64,000 nt of DNA. Source: Mycobacterium gallinarum. Its GTDB lineage: Bacteria; Actinomycetota; Actinomycetes; Mycobacteriales; Mycobacteriaceae. The translations under genes and the position numbers were made by a program. Location: NCBI RefSeq assembly GCF_010726765.1, contig NZ_AP022601.1:372001-436000 (forward strand), read 5' to 3'. The notes under the pieces are model-generated. The model was given only the letters and a program-made list of their open reading frames with translations. It did not search any database and was not told where the DNA came from. This document shows positions 56,824-64,000 of the stretch, piece by piece (position 1 is the first letter of the stretch; the number at the start of each line of letters is the position of its first letter).

Positions 56824-57564
56824 GTGTCGTTGCTGACAGGTCAGACCGCGGTCGTCACCGGAGGCGCGCAGGGCCTCGGGTACGCGATCGCGGAGCGGTT
56901 CATCGCCGAGGGCGCGCGCGTCGTGCTCGGTGATCTGGACCTCGGCGCCACCGAGGCCGCGGCGAAACAACTCGGGGGAGAGCAACATGCGCTCGCCGTC
57001 CGCTGCGATGTGACGAAGGCCGATGAGGTGGATGCGCTGGTCGCCGCCGCGACCGAACGGTTCGGTGGCCTGGACATCATGGTCAACAACGCCGGGATCA
57101 CCCGCGATGCGACGCTTCGCAAGATGACCGAGGAGCAGTTCGACCAGGTGATCGCCGTCCACCTGAAGGGCACGTGGAACGGCACCAAGGCGGCGGCGGC
57201 GATCATGCGCGAGAACAAGCGCGGCGCGATCGTCAACATGTCGTCGATCTCGGGCAAGGTCGGTTTGATCGGCCAGACGAACTACTCGGCGGCCAAGGCG
57301 GGCATCGTCGGCATGACGAAGGCCGCGGCCAAGGAACTCGCTCATCTCGGCGTGCGGGTCAACGCGATCCAGCCGGGGCTCATCCGATCCGCGATGACCG
57401 AGGCCATGCCCCAACATATTTGGGACCAGAAGCTGGCGGAGGTACCGATGGGCCGCGCCGGCGAACCGGCTGAAGTGGCCAAGGTCGCGCTGTTTCTCGC
57501 CAGCGATCTGTCGTCCTACATGACCGGCACGGTCCTCGAGGTGACAGGTGGGAGGCACGTATGA
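56824..57564 (+). CDS. FabG-like 3-oxoacyl/3-hydroxyacyl-CoA SDR
   Basis: 246 residues from GTG. NAD-binding [25 protein letters not shown], catalytic serine in [17 protein letters not shown], and the C-terminal [14 protein letters not shown]. Close in form to FabG4-type enzymes that work on 3-hydroxyacyl-CoA. It overlaps the thiolase start by ATGA and is first of four genes (SDR, thiolase, dehydrogenase, GntR). In that context it would perform the third step of beta-oxidation. Confidence 0.9.
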   Translation: MSLLTGQTAVVTGGAQGLGYAIAERFIAEGARVVLGDLDLGATEAAAKQLGGEQHALAVRCDVTKADEVDALVAAATERFGGLDIMVNNAGITRDATLRKMTEEQFDQVIAVHLKGTWNGTKAAAAIMRENKRGAIVNMSSISGKVGLIGQTNYSAAKAGIVGMTKAAAKELAHLGVRVNAIQPGLIRSAMTEAMPQHIWDQKLAEVPMGRAGEPAEVAKVALFLASDLSSYMTGTVLEVTGGRHV

Positions 57565-58778
57565 GTCGCGAAGCCGTCATCTGCGAACCGGTGCGGACGC
57601 CGATCGGCCGCTACGGCGGGATGTTCAAATCGTTGACCGCGGTGGACCTCGGCGTCACGGCGCTCACCGGGTTGCTCGAACGCACCGGGATCGATCCCGC
57701 GGCGGTGCAAGACGTCATCCTCGGGCACTGCTATCCGAGCAGTGAGGCACCCGCGATCGGCCGGGTCGTCGCGCTCGACGCCGGTCTGCCGGTGACGGTG
57801 CCGGGTATGCAGGTCGACCGCCGATGCGGCTCGGGTTTGCAGGCGGTGATCCAGGCGTGCCTGCAGGTTGCCAACGGGGACAACGACCTCGTCGTCGCGG
57901 GCGGTGCCGAGAGCATGAGCAATGTCCCCTTCTATTCCACCGACATGCGTTGGGGCGGAGCCCGATCCGGTGTCCAGGTGCACGACGCGCTCGCACGCGG
58001 ACGCACCACCGCCGGCGGTAAGCACTATCCGGTCCCCGGAGGCATGCTGGAGACCGCGGAGAACCTCCGCAAGCAGTACTCGATCTCCAGGCAGGAGCAG
58101 GACGAGCTCGCGGTGACGTCGCACCAGCGGGCGGTCGCCGCGCAGAAGGACGGGATCCTCGCCGAGGAGATCATCCCCGTCACCGTCTCGACCCGTCAGG
58201 GTGAGGAACTGATCGACACCGACGAACACCCCCGCGCCGACACCACTGTGGAGTCGCTGGCGATGCTGAAACCTGTTCTGCTGAAGAGTGATCCCGACGC
58301 GACCGTCACGGCGGGCAATGCCAGCGGGCAGAACGACGCGGCATCCATGTGCATCGTGACCACGCCGGAGAAGGCCGCCGAACTCGGCCTCACGCCGCTG
58401 GTCCGGCTGGTGTCGTGGGGATCGGCAGGCGTGGCCCCCAACATCATGGGCATCGGGCCCGTACCCGCGACCGAAGCGGCACTCGCCAAGGCGGGACTGT
58501 CGCTCAGCGATATCGACCTGATCGAACTCAACGAGGCGTTCGCCGCACAGGCGCTGGCGGTGATGCGGGCGTGGGAATTCACCGCCGCCGATCACGACCG
58601 GACGAACGTGCACGGTTCGGGTATCTCGCTGGGCCACCCGGTCGGTGCGACCGGCGGACGAATGCTGGCGACACTCGCACGCGAGTTGAACCGCCGCGGT
58701 GCCCGGTACGGGTTGGAGACCATGTGCATCGGCGGCGGGCAGGGCCTGGCCGCGATCTTCGAAAGGGTGAGCGCATGA
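57561..58778 (+). CDS. acetyl-CoA C-acyltransferase (thiolase)
   Basis: A 405-residue degradative thiolase that cuts 3-ketoacyl-CoA. Active-site cysteine in [20 protein letters not shown] near residue 92, histidine in [20 protein letters not shown] and the second cysteine in [16 protein letters not shown]. Length and motifs are normal for FadA-type enzymes. It overlaps neighbours on both sides by ATGA, showing tight coupling in the operon. Confidence 0.93.
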   Translation: MSREAVICEPVRTPIGRYGGMFKSLTAVDLGVTALTGLLERTGIDPAAVQDVILGHCYPSSEAPAIGRVVALDAGLPVTVPGMQVDRRCGSGLQAVIQACLQVANGDNDLVVAGGAESMSNVPFYSTDMRWGGARSGVQVHDALARGRTTAGGKHYPVPGGMLETAENLRKQYSISRQEQDELAVTSHQRAVAAQKDGILAEEIIPVTVSTRQGEELIDTDEHPRADTTVESLAMLKPVLLKSDPDATVTAGNASGQNDAASMCIVTTPEKAAELGLTPLVRLVSWGSAGVAPNIMGIGPVPATEAALAKAGLSLSDIDLIELNEAFAAQALAVMRAWEFTAADHDRTNVHGSGISLGHPVGATGGRMLATLARELNRRGARYGLETMCIGGGQGLAAIFERVSA

Positions 58779-59968
58779 GCAGGATCGCCCAGACGCTCGG
58801 TTTGACCGAGTTCCAGACCGAGATCGTCGCCAACGTACGGCAATTCGTTGACAAGGAGATCATTCCCGCCGCGCAGGAACTCGAACACGCAGACACCTAC
58901 CCGCAGGCCATCGTGGACCAGATGCGGGAGATGGGTCTGTTCGGGTTGATGATCCCCGAGGAGTACGGCGGCCTCGGCGAGTCGCTGCTGACCTACGCGT
59001 TGTGCGTCGAGGAGCTTGCCCGCGGCTGGATGAGTGTCTCCGGCGTGATCAACACCCACTTCATCGTGGCGTACATGATCCGCCAGCACGGCACCGATGC
59101 GCAGAAGCAGCATTACCTGCCGCGGATGGCCACCGGCGAAACCCGCGGCGCGTTCTCGATGTCCGAACCCGAGCTCGGGTCCGACGTCGCAGCGATCCGC
59201 ACCCGAGGCAAGCACAACGACGACGGCACGTACACGATCGACGGCCAGAAGATGTGGCTGACCAACGGCGGTAGCTCGACCCTGGTCGCGGCGCTGGTGC
59301 GCACCGACGAGGGCGCGGACAAGCCGCACCGCAACCTGACCGCCTTCCTGATCGAAAAGCCAACGGGCTTCGGTGAAGTCGCTCCGGGACTGACCATTCC
59401 CGGGAAGATCGACAAGCTGGGCTACAAGGGCATCGACACCACCGAGCTGATCTTCGACGGGTACGTTGCGCAGGCCGACGACATTCTCGGGGAAGCCCCC
59501 GGTCAGGGTTTCTTCCAGATGATGGACGGTATCGAGGTCGGTCGTGTCAACGTGTCGGCGAGGGCGTGCGGGGTCGGAATCCGCGCGTTCGAGCTCGCCG
59601 TGAAATACGCACAGCAGCGGCAGACGTTCGGCAAGCCGATCGCCGAACACCAGGCCATCGCGTTCCAGTTGGCCGAGATGGCGACCAAGGTCGAGGCGGC
59701 ACATCTGATGATGGTCAACGCCGCGCGGCTGAAGGATTCCGGCGAACGTAACGACGTCGCGGCGGGAATGGCGAAATACCTTGCCAGCGAGTTCTGCTCG
59801 GAGGTGACCCAGCAGAGCTTCCGGATTCACGGCGGCTACGGCTACTCCAAGGAATACGAGATCGAGCGCCTGATGCGTGACGCGCCATTCCTGCTGATCG
59901 GCGAGGGGACCAGCGAAATCCAGAAGAACATCATCAGCAAGCGCCTGCTCGCCGACTATCGGATCTGA
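58775..59968 (+). CDS. acyl-CoA dehydrogenase
   Basis: 397 residues from ATG 58775. Motifs: GLFGLMIPEEYGGLGESLLTYALCVEELARGW, GAFSMSEPELGSDVAAIRTRG, IDGQKMWLTNGGSSTLVAAL, RQTFGKPIAEHQAIAFQLAEMATKVEAAHLM and IHGGYGYSKEYEIERLMRDAPFLLIGEGTSEIQ. The glutamate in GEGTSE is retained. It forms the dehydrogenase of the SDR-thiolase-dehydrogenase-GntR operon. It is clearly different in sequence from the dehydrogenase at 55526, so the cluster has two. Confidence 0.92.
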   Translation: MSRIAQTLGLTEFQTEIVANVRQFVDKEIIPAAQELEHADTYPQAIVDQMREMGLFGLMIPEEYGGLGESLLTYALCVEELARGWMSVSGVINTHFIVAYMIRQHGTDAQKQHYLPRMATGETRGAFSMSEPELGSDVAAIRTRGKHNDDGTYTIDGQKMWLTNGGSSTLVAALVRTDEGADKPHRNLTAFLIEKPTGFGEVAPGLTIPGKIDKLGYKGIDTTELIFDGYVAQADDILGEAPGQGFFQMMDGIEVGRVNVSARACGVGIRAFELAVKYAQQRQTFGKPIAEHQAIAFQLAEMATKVEAAHLMMVNAARLKDSGERNDVAAGMAKYLASEFCSEVTQQSFRIHGGYGYSKEYEIERLMRDAPFLLIGEGTSEIQKNIISKRLLADYRI

Positions 59969-59971
59969 CCC

Positions 59972-60649
59972 GTGTCCGTTCCCGAGCTTCCCCACGCGCT
60001 GGCCAGGACGCAACTGGCCGAAGACGTCGCGCGCATCGTGCGTAAGCGGATCTTCGACGGCTCCTACGCCGCAGGGACCTACGTGCGGCTGGACCAACTC
60101 GCGGCGGATCTCGGCGTCAGTGTCACCCCGGTGCGCGAGGCGTTGTTCGAATTGAAGGCCGAGGGCCTGCTCGCACAACAGCCGCATCGCGGCTTCGTGG
60201 TGCTGCCGGTGACCGGTCGCGACCTCACCGACGTGTCCGACGTGCAGGCCTATATCGGGGGTGAACTCGCCGCGCGCGCAGCAACCAACATCACCGACGA
60301 TCAACTACGTGCACTTCAGCAGATCCAGTCCGATCTGGAAGACGCGTACGCCGCCGATGACGACGAACGCGCGGTGCGGCTCAACCACGAGTTCCATCGT
60401 GCGATCAACGTCGCCTCGGATTCGCCGAAACTCGCGCAGCTGATGTCGCAGATCACCCGCTACGCGCCCGAATCGGTGTTCCCGATCATCGCGGGCTGGC
60501 CGGAGAAGTCGAACAAGCACCATCGCCGGTTGCTGCTCGCGTTGGAAAAGCGCGACGAGAACCTCGCTCGCACAGCGATGTCCGAGCATCTGGCGGCCGG
60601 GGCCAAGCCGCTGATCGAGCACCTCACGTCGCGCGGTGTGGTCCAGTAG
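59972..60649 (+). CDS. GntR/FadR-type regulator (FCD domain)
   Basis: 225 residues from GTG. The N-terminal winged helix is IVRKRIFDGSYAAGTYVRLDQLAADLGVSVTPVREALFELKAEGLLAQQPHRGFVVLPVTG. The FCD domain has metal-ligand candidates in RLNHEFHRAINVAS and HHRRLLLALEKRDENLARTAMSEHLAAG (His residues). It is the last gene of the SDR-thiolase-dehydrogenase operon and is the likely regulator of the cluster through the operator at 56752. A fatty acyl-CoA or dicarboxylate-like effector would be expected. Its end overlaps the convergent ligase gene by 26 bp. Confidence 0.9.
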   Translation: MSVPELPHALARTQLAEDVARIVRKRIFDGSYAAGTYVRLDQLAADLGVSVTPVREALFELKAEGLLAQQPHRGFVVLPVTGRDLTDVSDVQAYIGGELAARAATNITDDQLRALQQIQSDLEDAYAADDDERAVRLNHEFHRAINVASDSPKLAQLMSQITRYAPESVFPIIAGWPEKSNKHHRRLLLALEKRDENLARTAMSEHLAAGAKPLIEHLTSRGVVQ

Positions 60650-62132
60650 CCTCGCGCAGTAGCTCGCGCAGTTGGGGCACATCGACCTTGCCCGTCGCCT
60701 TGCGGGGAACCGCGTCGTCGGAGTCGACGGCCAGCCACACCGAGGGAACCTTGAAGGCGCTCAACCGTTGGCGTGCTGCATCCCGGATTTCTTCGGCAGC
60801 CAGTCGGGAGATCACGACCGCGCCGACGGCGCCGTCCACCTCCGTGACGAAGGCTCCGCCCACCCCCTCGATCGTGCGCAGCGCATCCTCGACCTCGCTG
60901 GGGTACACGGTCGCGCCGCTGACCTTGAACATGTCGTCGGAGCGACCGTGGTAGAACATGAAACCGTCGTCGTCGAGGTGGCCGAGGTCGCCGGTGGGGT
61001 AGAAGCCGTCGGCGGTGAACAGCTCATGGTGACTGCGGCGACAGATGCCCCGCATCATGTGGGGTCCGCGGAGCTGGATCATCCCGACAGTGCCGCGGGG
61101 GACGGGCGTGCCATCGTCGGGGTCGACGATCCGAACCTCCATGCCGTCGAACGGTTTTCCGCAGCTGCCCCACGCCGACCGCGGCATGTCGGTATCGGCC
61201 GGATAGCCGCAGTATGGGCCGAACGATTCGGTCATCCCGAATAGCTTCGCCCTGGCGCCGGGTTCGGCTCGCTGGTCGGCGGGTAACAACGCCTCGAGGC
61301 TGCCAGGACGCAGCGATGACAGATCGGCTGCCACTGCATCAGTTTGGCGTGCCAGCGCCGCCGCCTGGTCCGGCCACCCGCGGAACAGGGTGACGCGTTC
61401 GCGCTCGAGCAGTCGCAACGTCGTCTCGGGGCGGGGGATCTGCTCGGTGACCAGCGTGGCGCCGGCGAGCAGTGCCGACAGCACACCACTGCCGAATCCG
61501 CCGACCCAGAAGAAGGGCATCGGGAGATACAGCCTGGTGTCGGCATCGATGCAGCGGGCCGCCAGGCCTGATCGCACCGCGCCCAGCGCGTTGCCGTGCG
61601 AGTGGATGACACCTTTGGGCGGGCCACTGCTGCCCGATGTGAACATGATTGCGAGTGTGTCGCTGGGCGTGACGGTTTCGGCGACCGCATCGACGGGCGC
61701 ATTGTCGGTGGGGCGTGGAAGCCGGTCGGCCGTCCATACTTTGCGAAGTGCGGGGAGATCCACCCGATACGGCTCGAGGTCGTCGAGGTAACGGTGGCCG
61801 CGGAATTCCGCCACGGTGATCAGGCACTGGACGGAAGCCGCGCGCAGCGCGGCGGCGAGCTCGGGCGGCTGCAGCAGCGTGCTCAGTGGCACCAGCACCG
61901 CGCCGATGCGGGTGAGCGCCACAGCGATCTGTACCCACTGCGCACAGTTCGGCATGATCAGCCCCACCCGCGTGCCCTTGGCGACACCGGTGGCGATGAA
62001 CGCGGCGGCCAGGTCGCGGCTTGTGGCGTCGAGTTCGGCGTACGTGAGCCGGGCGTCGGGGTCGATGACCATCGGCTTGCCCGCCTCGTTGGCCGCTCGA
62101 AGTCGCACCAGCTGGTCGATCGTGTCAGGCAT
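60624..62132 (-). CDS. AMP-forming acyl-CoA ligase (FadD-like), third of a tandem trio
   Basis: A 502-residue adenylate-forming enzyme. P-loop-like IMFTSGSSGPPKGVIHSHG near residue 170, LFGMTESFGPYCGYPA, YPTGDLGHLDDDGFMFYHGRSDD and the catalytic lysine in PRKATGKVDVPQL. It activates a carboxylate as the CoA thioester. Three such genes follow each other with 8-bp overlaps on this strand. Sequence alone does not reveal the acid; the neighbouring dehydrogenases suggest fatty or steroid side-chain acids. Confidence 0.9.
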   Translation of the reverse strand: MPDTIDQLVRLRAANEAGKPMVIDPDARLTYAELDATSRDLAAAFIATGVAKGTRVGLIMPNCAQWVQIAVALTRIGAVLVPLSTLLQPPELAAALRAASVQCLITVAEFRGHRYLDDLEPYRVDLPALRKVWTADRLPRPTDNAPVDAVAETVTPSDTLAIMFTSGSSGPPKGVIHSHGNALGAVRSGLAARCIDADTRLYLPMPFFWVGGFGSGVLSALLAGATLVTEQIPRPETTLRLLERERVTLFRGWPDQAAALARQTDAVAADLSSLRPGSLEALLPADQRAEPGARAKLFGMTESFGPYCGYPADTDMPRSAWGSCGKPFDGMEVRIVDPDDGTPVPRGTVGMIQLRGPHMMRGICRRSHHELFTADGFYPTGDLGHLDDDGFMFYHGRSDDMFKVSGATVYPSEVEDALRTIEGVGGAFVTEVDGAVGAVVISRLAAEEIRDAARQRLSAFKVPSVWLAVDSDDAVPRKATGKVDVPQLRELLREATGPHRAT

Positions 62133-63636
62133 CGAAGACCTTTGTGAGACGGGGCATGTCGACTTTTCCGCTGGACATCACCGGAATCTCTGCGACGGGC
62201 ACCGCGGCGAAGCGCCTCGGAATCTTGTATGACGACAGCTCGCTCTTCAGGCTTTCACGCAGCGCGTCCTCGTCGAATTCGGCACCTTCGTCCAGCGCAA
62301 CAACCGCGGCCACAATTTGTCCGCGCTCGGGATCGGGTATTCCGACGACGTGCGCTGCGAATCCGGCAACCTTGGCGATCGCCTTCTCCACCTCGGCGGG
62401 CGCGACGTTGGCGCCCGCGGTCTTGATCATTGCGCCGCGTCGCCCGATGAAGTACACGAAGCCGTCGGCGTCGGTGCGGACGAGATCGCCTGTGTGAAAC
62501 CATCCGTCGGCGTCGAAGCACTCTTCACGGCTGCGCTTGTAATAGCGTTGCATCAGAAATGGCCCGCGGACACACAGTTCACCCAACTCCCCGGCACCGA
62601 CACGTTCGCCGGTGTCGTCGACGACCTTGGTGTCGAATCCCGGTGCCGGCCGGCCGAACGACCCACGCCGATGTTCGGGCTGGTCGGATTCGTCCTCGCT
62701 GATCGTGATGACGCTTCCGGTCTCGGTCATCCCGAGCATCGTGTGCCGCAGCTCGGGGTCCGCCGGCCGCACATCAGGAGCCATGATCGGGTAGAGGTTA
62801 CCGCGGCGCATCGAGGACAGATCTCGTGTCGGGAGGCTGGGATGACTGGCCAGCGAGGTGATTCCGCCTACGAAACCATTCGTCATGGTGGGCTTTTCGG
62901 CTTCCAGTAGGTCAAGGGTCTCGCCCGGGTCGACCGCGTTGGAGCACACGAGCGTGGCGCCGGCGAGCATCACGGCCAGAATCGAGAAGGCGATACCACC
63001 TATCCAGAAGAACGGTGAGTTGCAGAACAATCTGTCTGTCGGGCCCAGCCCTCGGATCTCGTTGAGCACCAGTTGATGGTCGAGTAGCGACGCATGTGTA
63101 TGGACAACACCCTTCGGTGCGCTCGTCGACCCCGACGTGTACACGATCGCCAGCGTGTCCGAGGCGTCGACGTCGTCTTCCATCGCCTCCAGCAGTTCCG
63201 AGTCGACGGCGACCGGCGGCGCGGAATCGAAGAAGGTGTGCCGTAGCAGCGGGATTCCGGCCCGGTCGATCTGGGCCAATCTCTCGCGGTAGTCGTGGCC
63301 GCGGTAGGAAGCGGTGGCGAGCAGGATCTCGACGTCGGCGTGGGCGAGCTGCGTCGCCATCTCGGGAGCGGTGGCGAAGGTCGAGAAGGGGATCACGACG
63401 GCGCCGATGCGGGCAGCGGCCAGCATTGCCACGATGAAGTCCGGCCCGTTCGGGTACAGCACTCCGACGTGAGTGCCCTTACCCGCGCCGAGCGTGATCA
63501 GCCCGCATGCCAACTTCGTCGAGCGTTGGTGGGCCTCGGCGTAGCTGAGGCGGCCGCTGTCGCATATCAGCAGCGGATGTTCGCCCCGGCGGCGCACTTG
63601 TTCTCGCAGCACTGCGGCGACGGTGTTGTCAGGCAT
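62125..63636 (-). CDS. AMP-forming acyl-CoA ligase (FadD-like), second of the trio
   Basis: A 503-residue enzyme with IVYTSGSTSAPKGVVHTHAS near residue 175, TMLGMTETGSVITIS, WFHTGDLVRTDADGFVYFIGRRGAMIKTAGANVAPAEVE and the catalytic lysine in VMSSGKVDMPRL. It is clearly a paralogue of the gene downstream (shared segments IGAVVIP, SPFFWIGG and AGATLV). Overlaps of 8 bp with both neighbours indicate cotranslation. Confidence 0.9.
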   Translation of the reverse strand: MPDNTVAAVLREQVRRRGEHPLLICDSGRLSYAEAHQRSTKLACGLITLGAGKGTHVGVLYPNGPDFIVAMLAAARIGAVVIPFSTFATAPEMATQLAHADVEILLATASYRGHDYRERLAQIDRAGIPLLRHTFFDSAPPVAVDSELLEAMEDDVDASDTLAIVYTSGSTSAPKGVVHTHASLLDHQLVLNEIRGLGPTDRLFCNSPFFWIGGIAFSILAVMLAGATLVCSNAVDPGETLDLLEAEKPTMTNGFVGGITSLASHPSLPTRDLSSMRRGNLYPIMAPDVRPADPELRHTMLGMTETGSVITISEDESDQPEHRRGSFGRPAPGFDTKVVDDTGERVGAGELGELCVRGPFLMQRYYKRSREECFDADGWFHTGDLVRTDADGFVYFIGRRGAMIKTAGANVAPAEVEKAIAKVAGFAAHVVGIPDPERGQIVAAVVALDEGAEFDEDALRESLKSELSSYKIPRRFAAVPVAEIPVMSSGKVDMPRLTKVFDA

Positions 63637-64000
63637 GGTCGACGGTGTCGAAGTGTCCGCGGACGGCGGTCAGGTCGGCCTTGCCCGACGGTGTTCTGGG
63701 AATTTGGTCGACGATCGCGATATCGGTGGGAATCTCATAGCTTGCCAATCGCATTCGCAAGTGGTCGAGCAGTGCGTCCGCCTCGACGGTCGCTCGCAGT
63801 TCGACCATCGCCACCGGTGTCTCGCCGAGCCGCTGATCGGGTCGGCCGACCACCGCCGCACCCTGGACCGCCGGATGGCTCTCCAACGCGCCGCGCACAT
63901 CGTCGGGCATCACCTTGAAGCCACCCCGGATGATCGCCTGATCGGCGCGGCCGAGAATCCAGAGAAATCCGTCCGCGTCGATGCGGGCCATATCGGTGGT
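63629..64000 (-). CDS. AMP-forming acyl-CoA ligase, C-terminal part (cut by window end)
   Basis: The last 123 residues of another ligase, running off the right edge. Visible are TDMARIDADGFLWILGRADQAIIRGGFKVMPDDV, the hinge region, and the C-terminal catalytic lysine in PRTPSGKADLTAV. It overlaps the next ligase by 8 bp. The N-terminal adenylate-binding part is outside the window. Confidence 0.87.
   Translation of the reverse strand, partial: TTDMARIDADGFLWILGRADQAIIRGGFKVMPDDVRGALESHPAVQGAAVVGRPDQRLGETPVAMVELRATVEADALLDHLRMRLASYEIPTDIAIVDQIPRTPSGKADLTAVRGHFDTVDHA

Noticed and set aside
58592..60304. A 570-residue minus-strand frame.
   Set aside because: It is antisense to a clear acyl-CoA dehydrogenase and the GntR gene; composition is that of a shadow frame.

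Overview
The window is a mycobacterial chromosome, most likely a fast-growing environmental Mycobacterium (Mycolicibacterium). This rests on high GC with many GTG starts and ATGA overlaps, the mycobactin mbt-2 locus (mbtK, mbtN, mbtM, mbtL), genes resembling cyp144 and celA1, an MmpL transporter with a DUF732-type secreted protein, mycofactocin-type SDRs and many acyl-CoA dehydrogenases. All family assignments come from reading motifs and from memory of family members; no database search was run.

Region 1 (1-10,900). After the tail of a TetR regulator come a small secreted Pro/Gly-rich protein and a stand-alone proteasome-beta-like hydrolase. The mbt-2 iron locus follows, with IdeR-like boxes in front of mbtK and mbtL and a YceI gene inside it. 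Next are a CrcB fluoride-channel pair, a universal stress protein, phosphoglucomutase and an MFS transporter.

Region 2 (10,912-25,413). A tRNA-Ala(GGC) gene is the insertion site of a 14.4 kb integrated element bounded by a 47-bp direct repeat. The left half is a replication and integration module: integrase, HTH protein, excisionase, P-loop/winged-helix replication protein, a mirror-symmetric array of twelve 9-bp iterons (a probable origin), and a terminase-small-subunit-like protein. Integrase arm-type sites (TGTCCTA pairs with an 11-bp pitch) lie at both ends and, inverted, at the inner edge of this module. The right half is cargo: TetR/P450, a TetR, a hotdog thioesterase, a KstR-like TetR, a small unknown protein, an MmpL and a DUF732 protein. 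Three cargo promoters share tandem 17-bp palindromic operators, so the cargo looks like one lipid-modification and export regulon. This element is the most unusual part of the window.

Region 3 (25,400-38,900). Mixed chromosomal genes: an NlpC/P60-like secreted protein, a membrane plus coiled-coil protein pair with a 150-bp tandem repeat, a mycofactocin-type SDR, a wrecked adenylate cyclase, two tandem paralogous eight-helix membrane proteins of unknown family, celA1, rnhA, an HhH protein, an SPFH lipoprotein, a type II NADH-dehydrogenase-like enzyme and a Thr-rich secreted protein.

Region 4 (38,900-64,000). Catabolic genes: nitronate monooxygenase, a Rieske oxygenase with a reductase-like partner, cyp144 with a divergent TetR, a two-subunit acyl-CoA dehydrogenase, a PAS-GGDEF protein and a second degenerate GGDEF protein, a KAS-type enzyme and an EmrB-like exporter. 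A complete beta-oxidation set then appears (MaoC hydratase, SDRs, dehydrogenases, thiolase, GntR regulator and three tandem AMP-forming ligases, the last cut by the window end).
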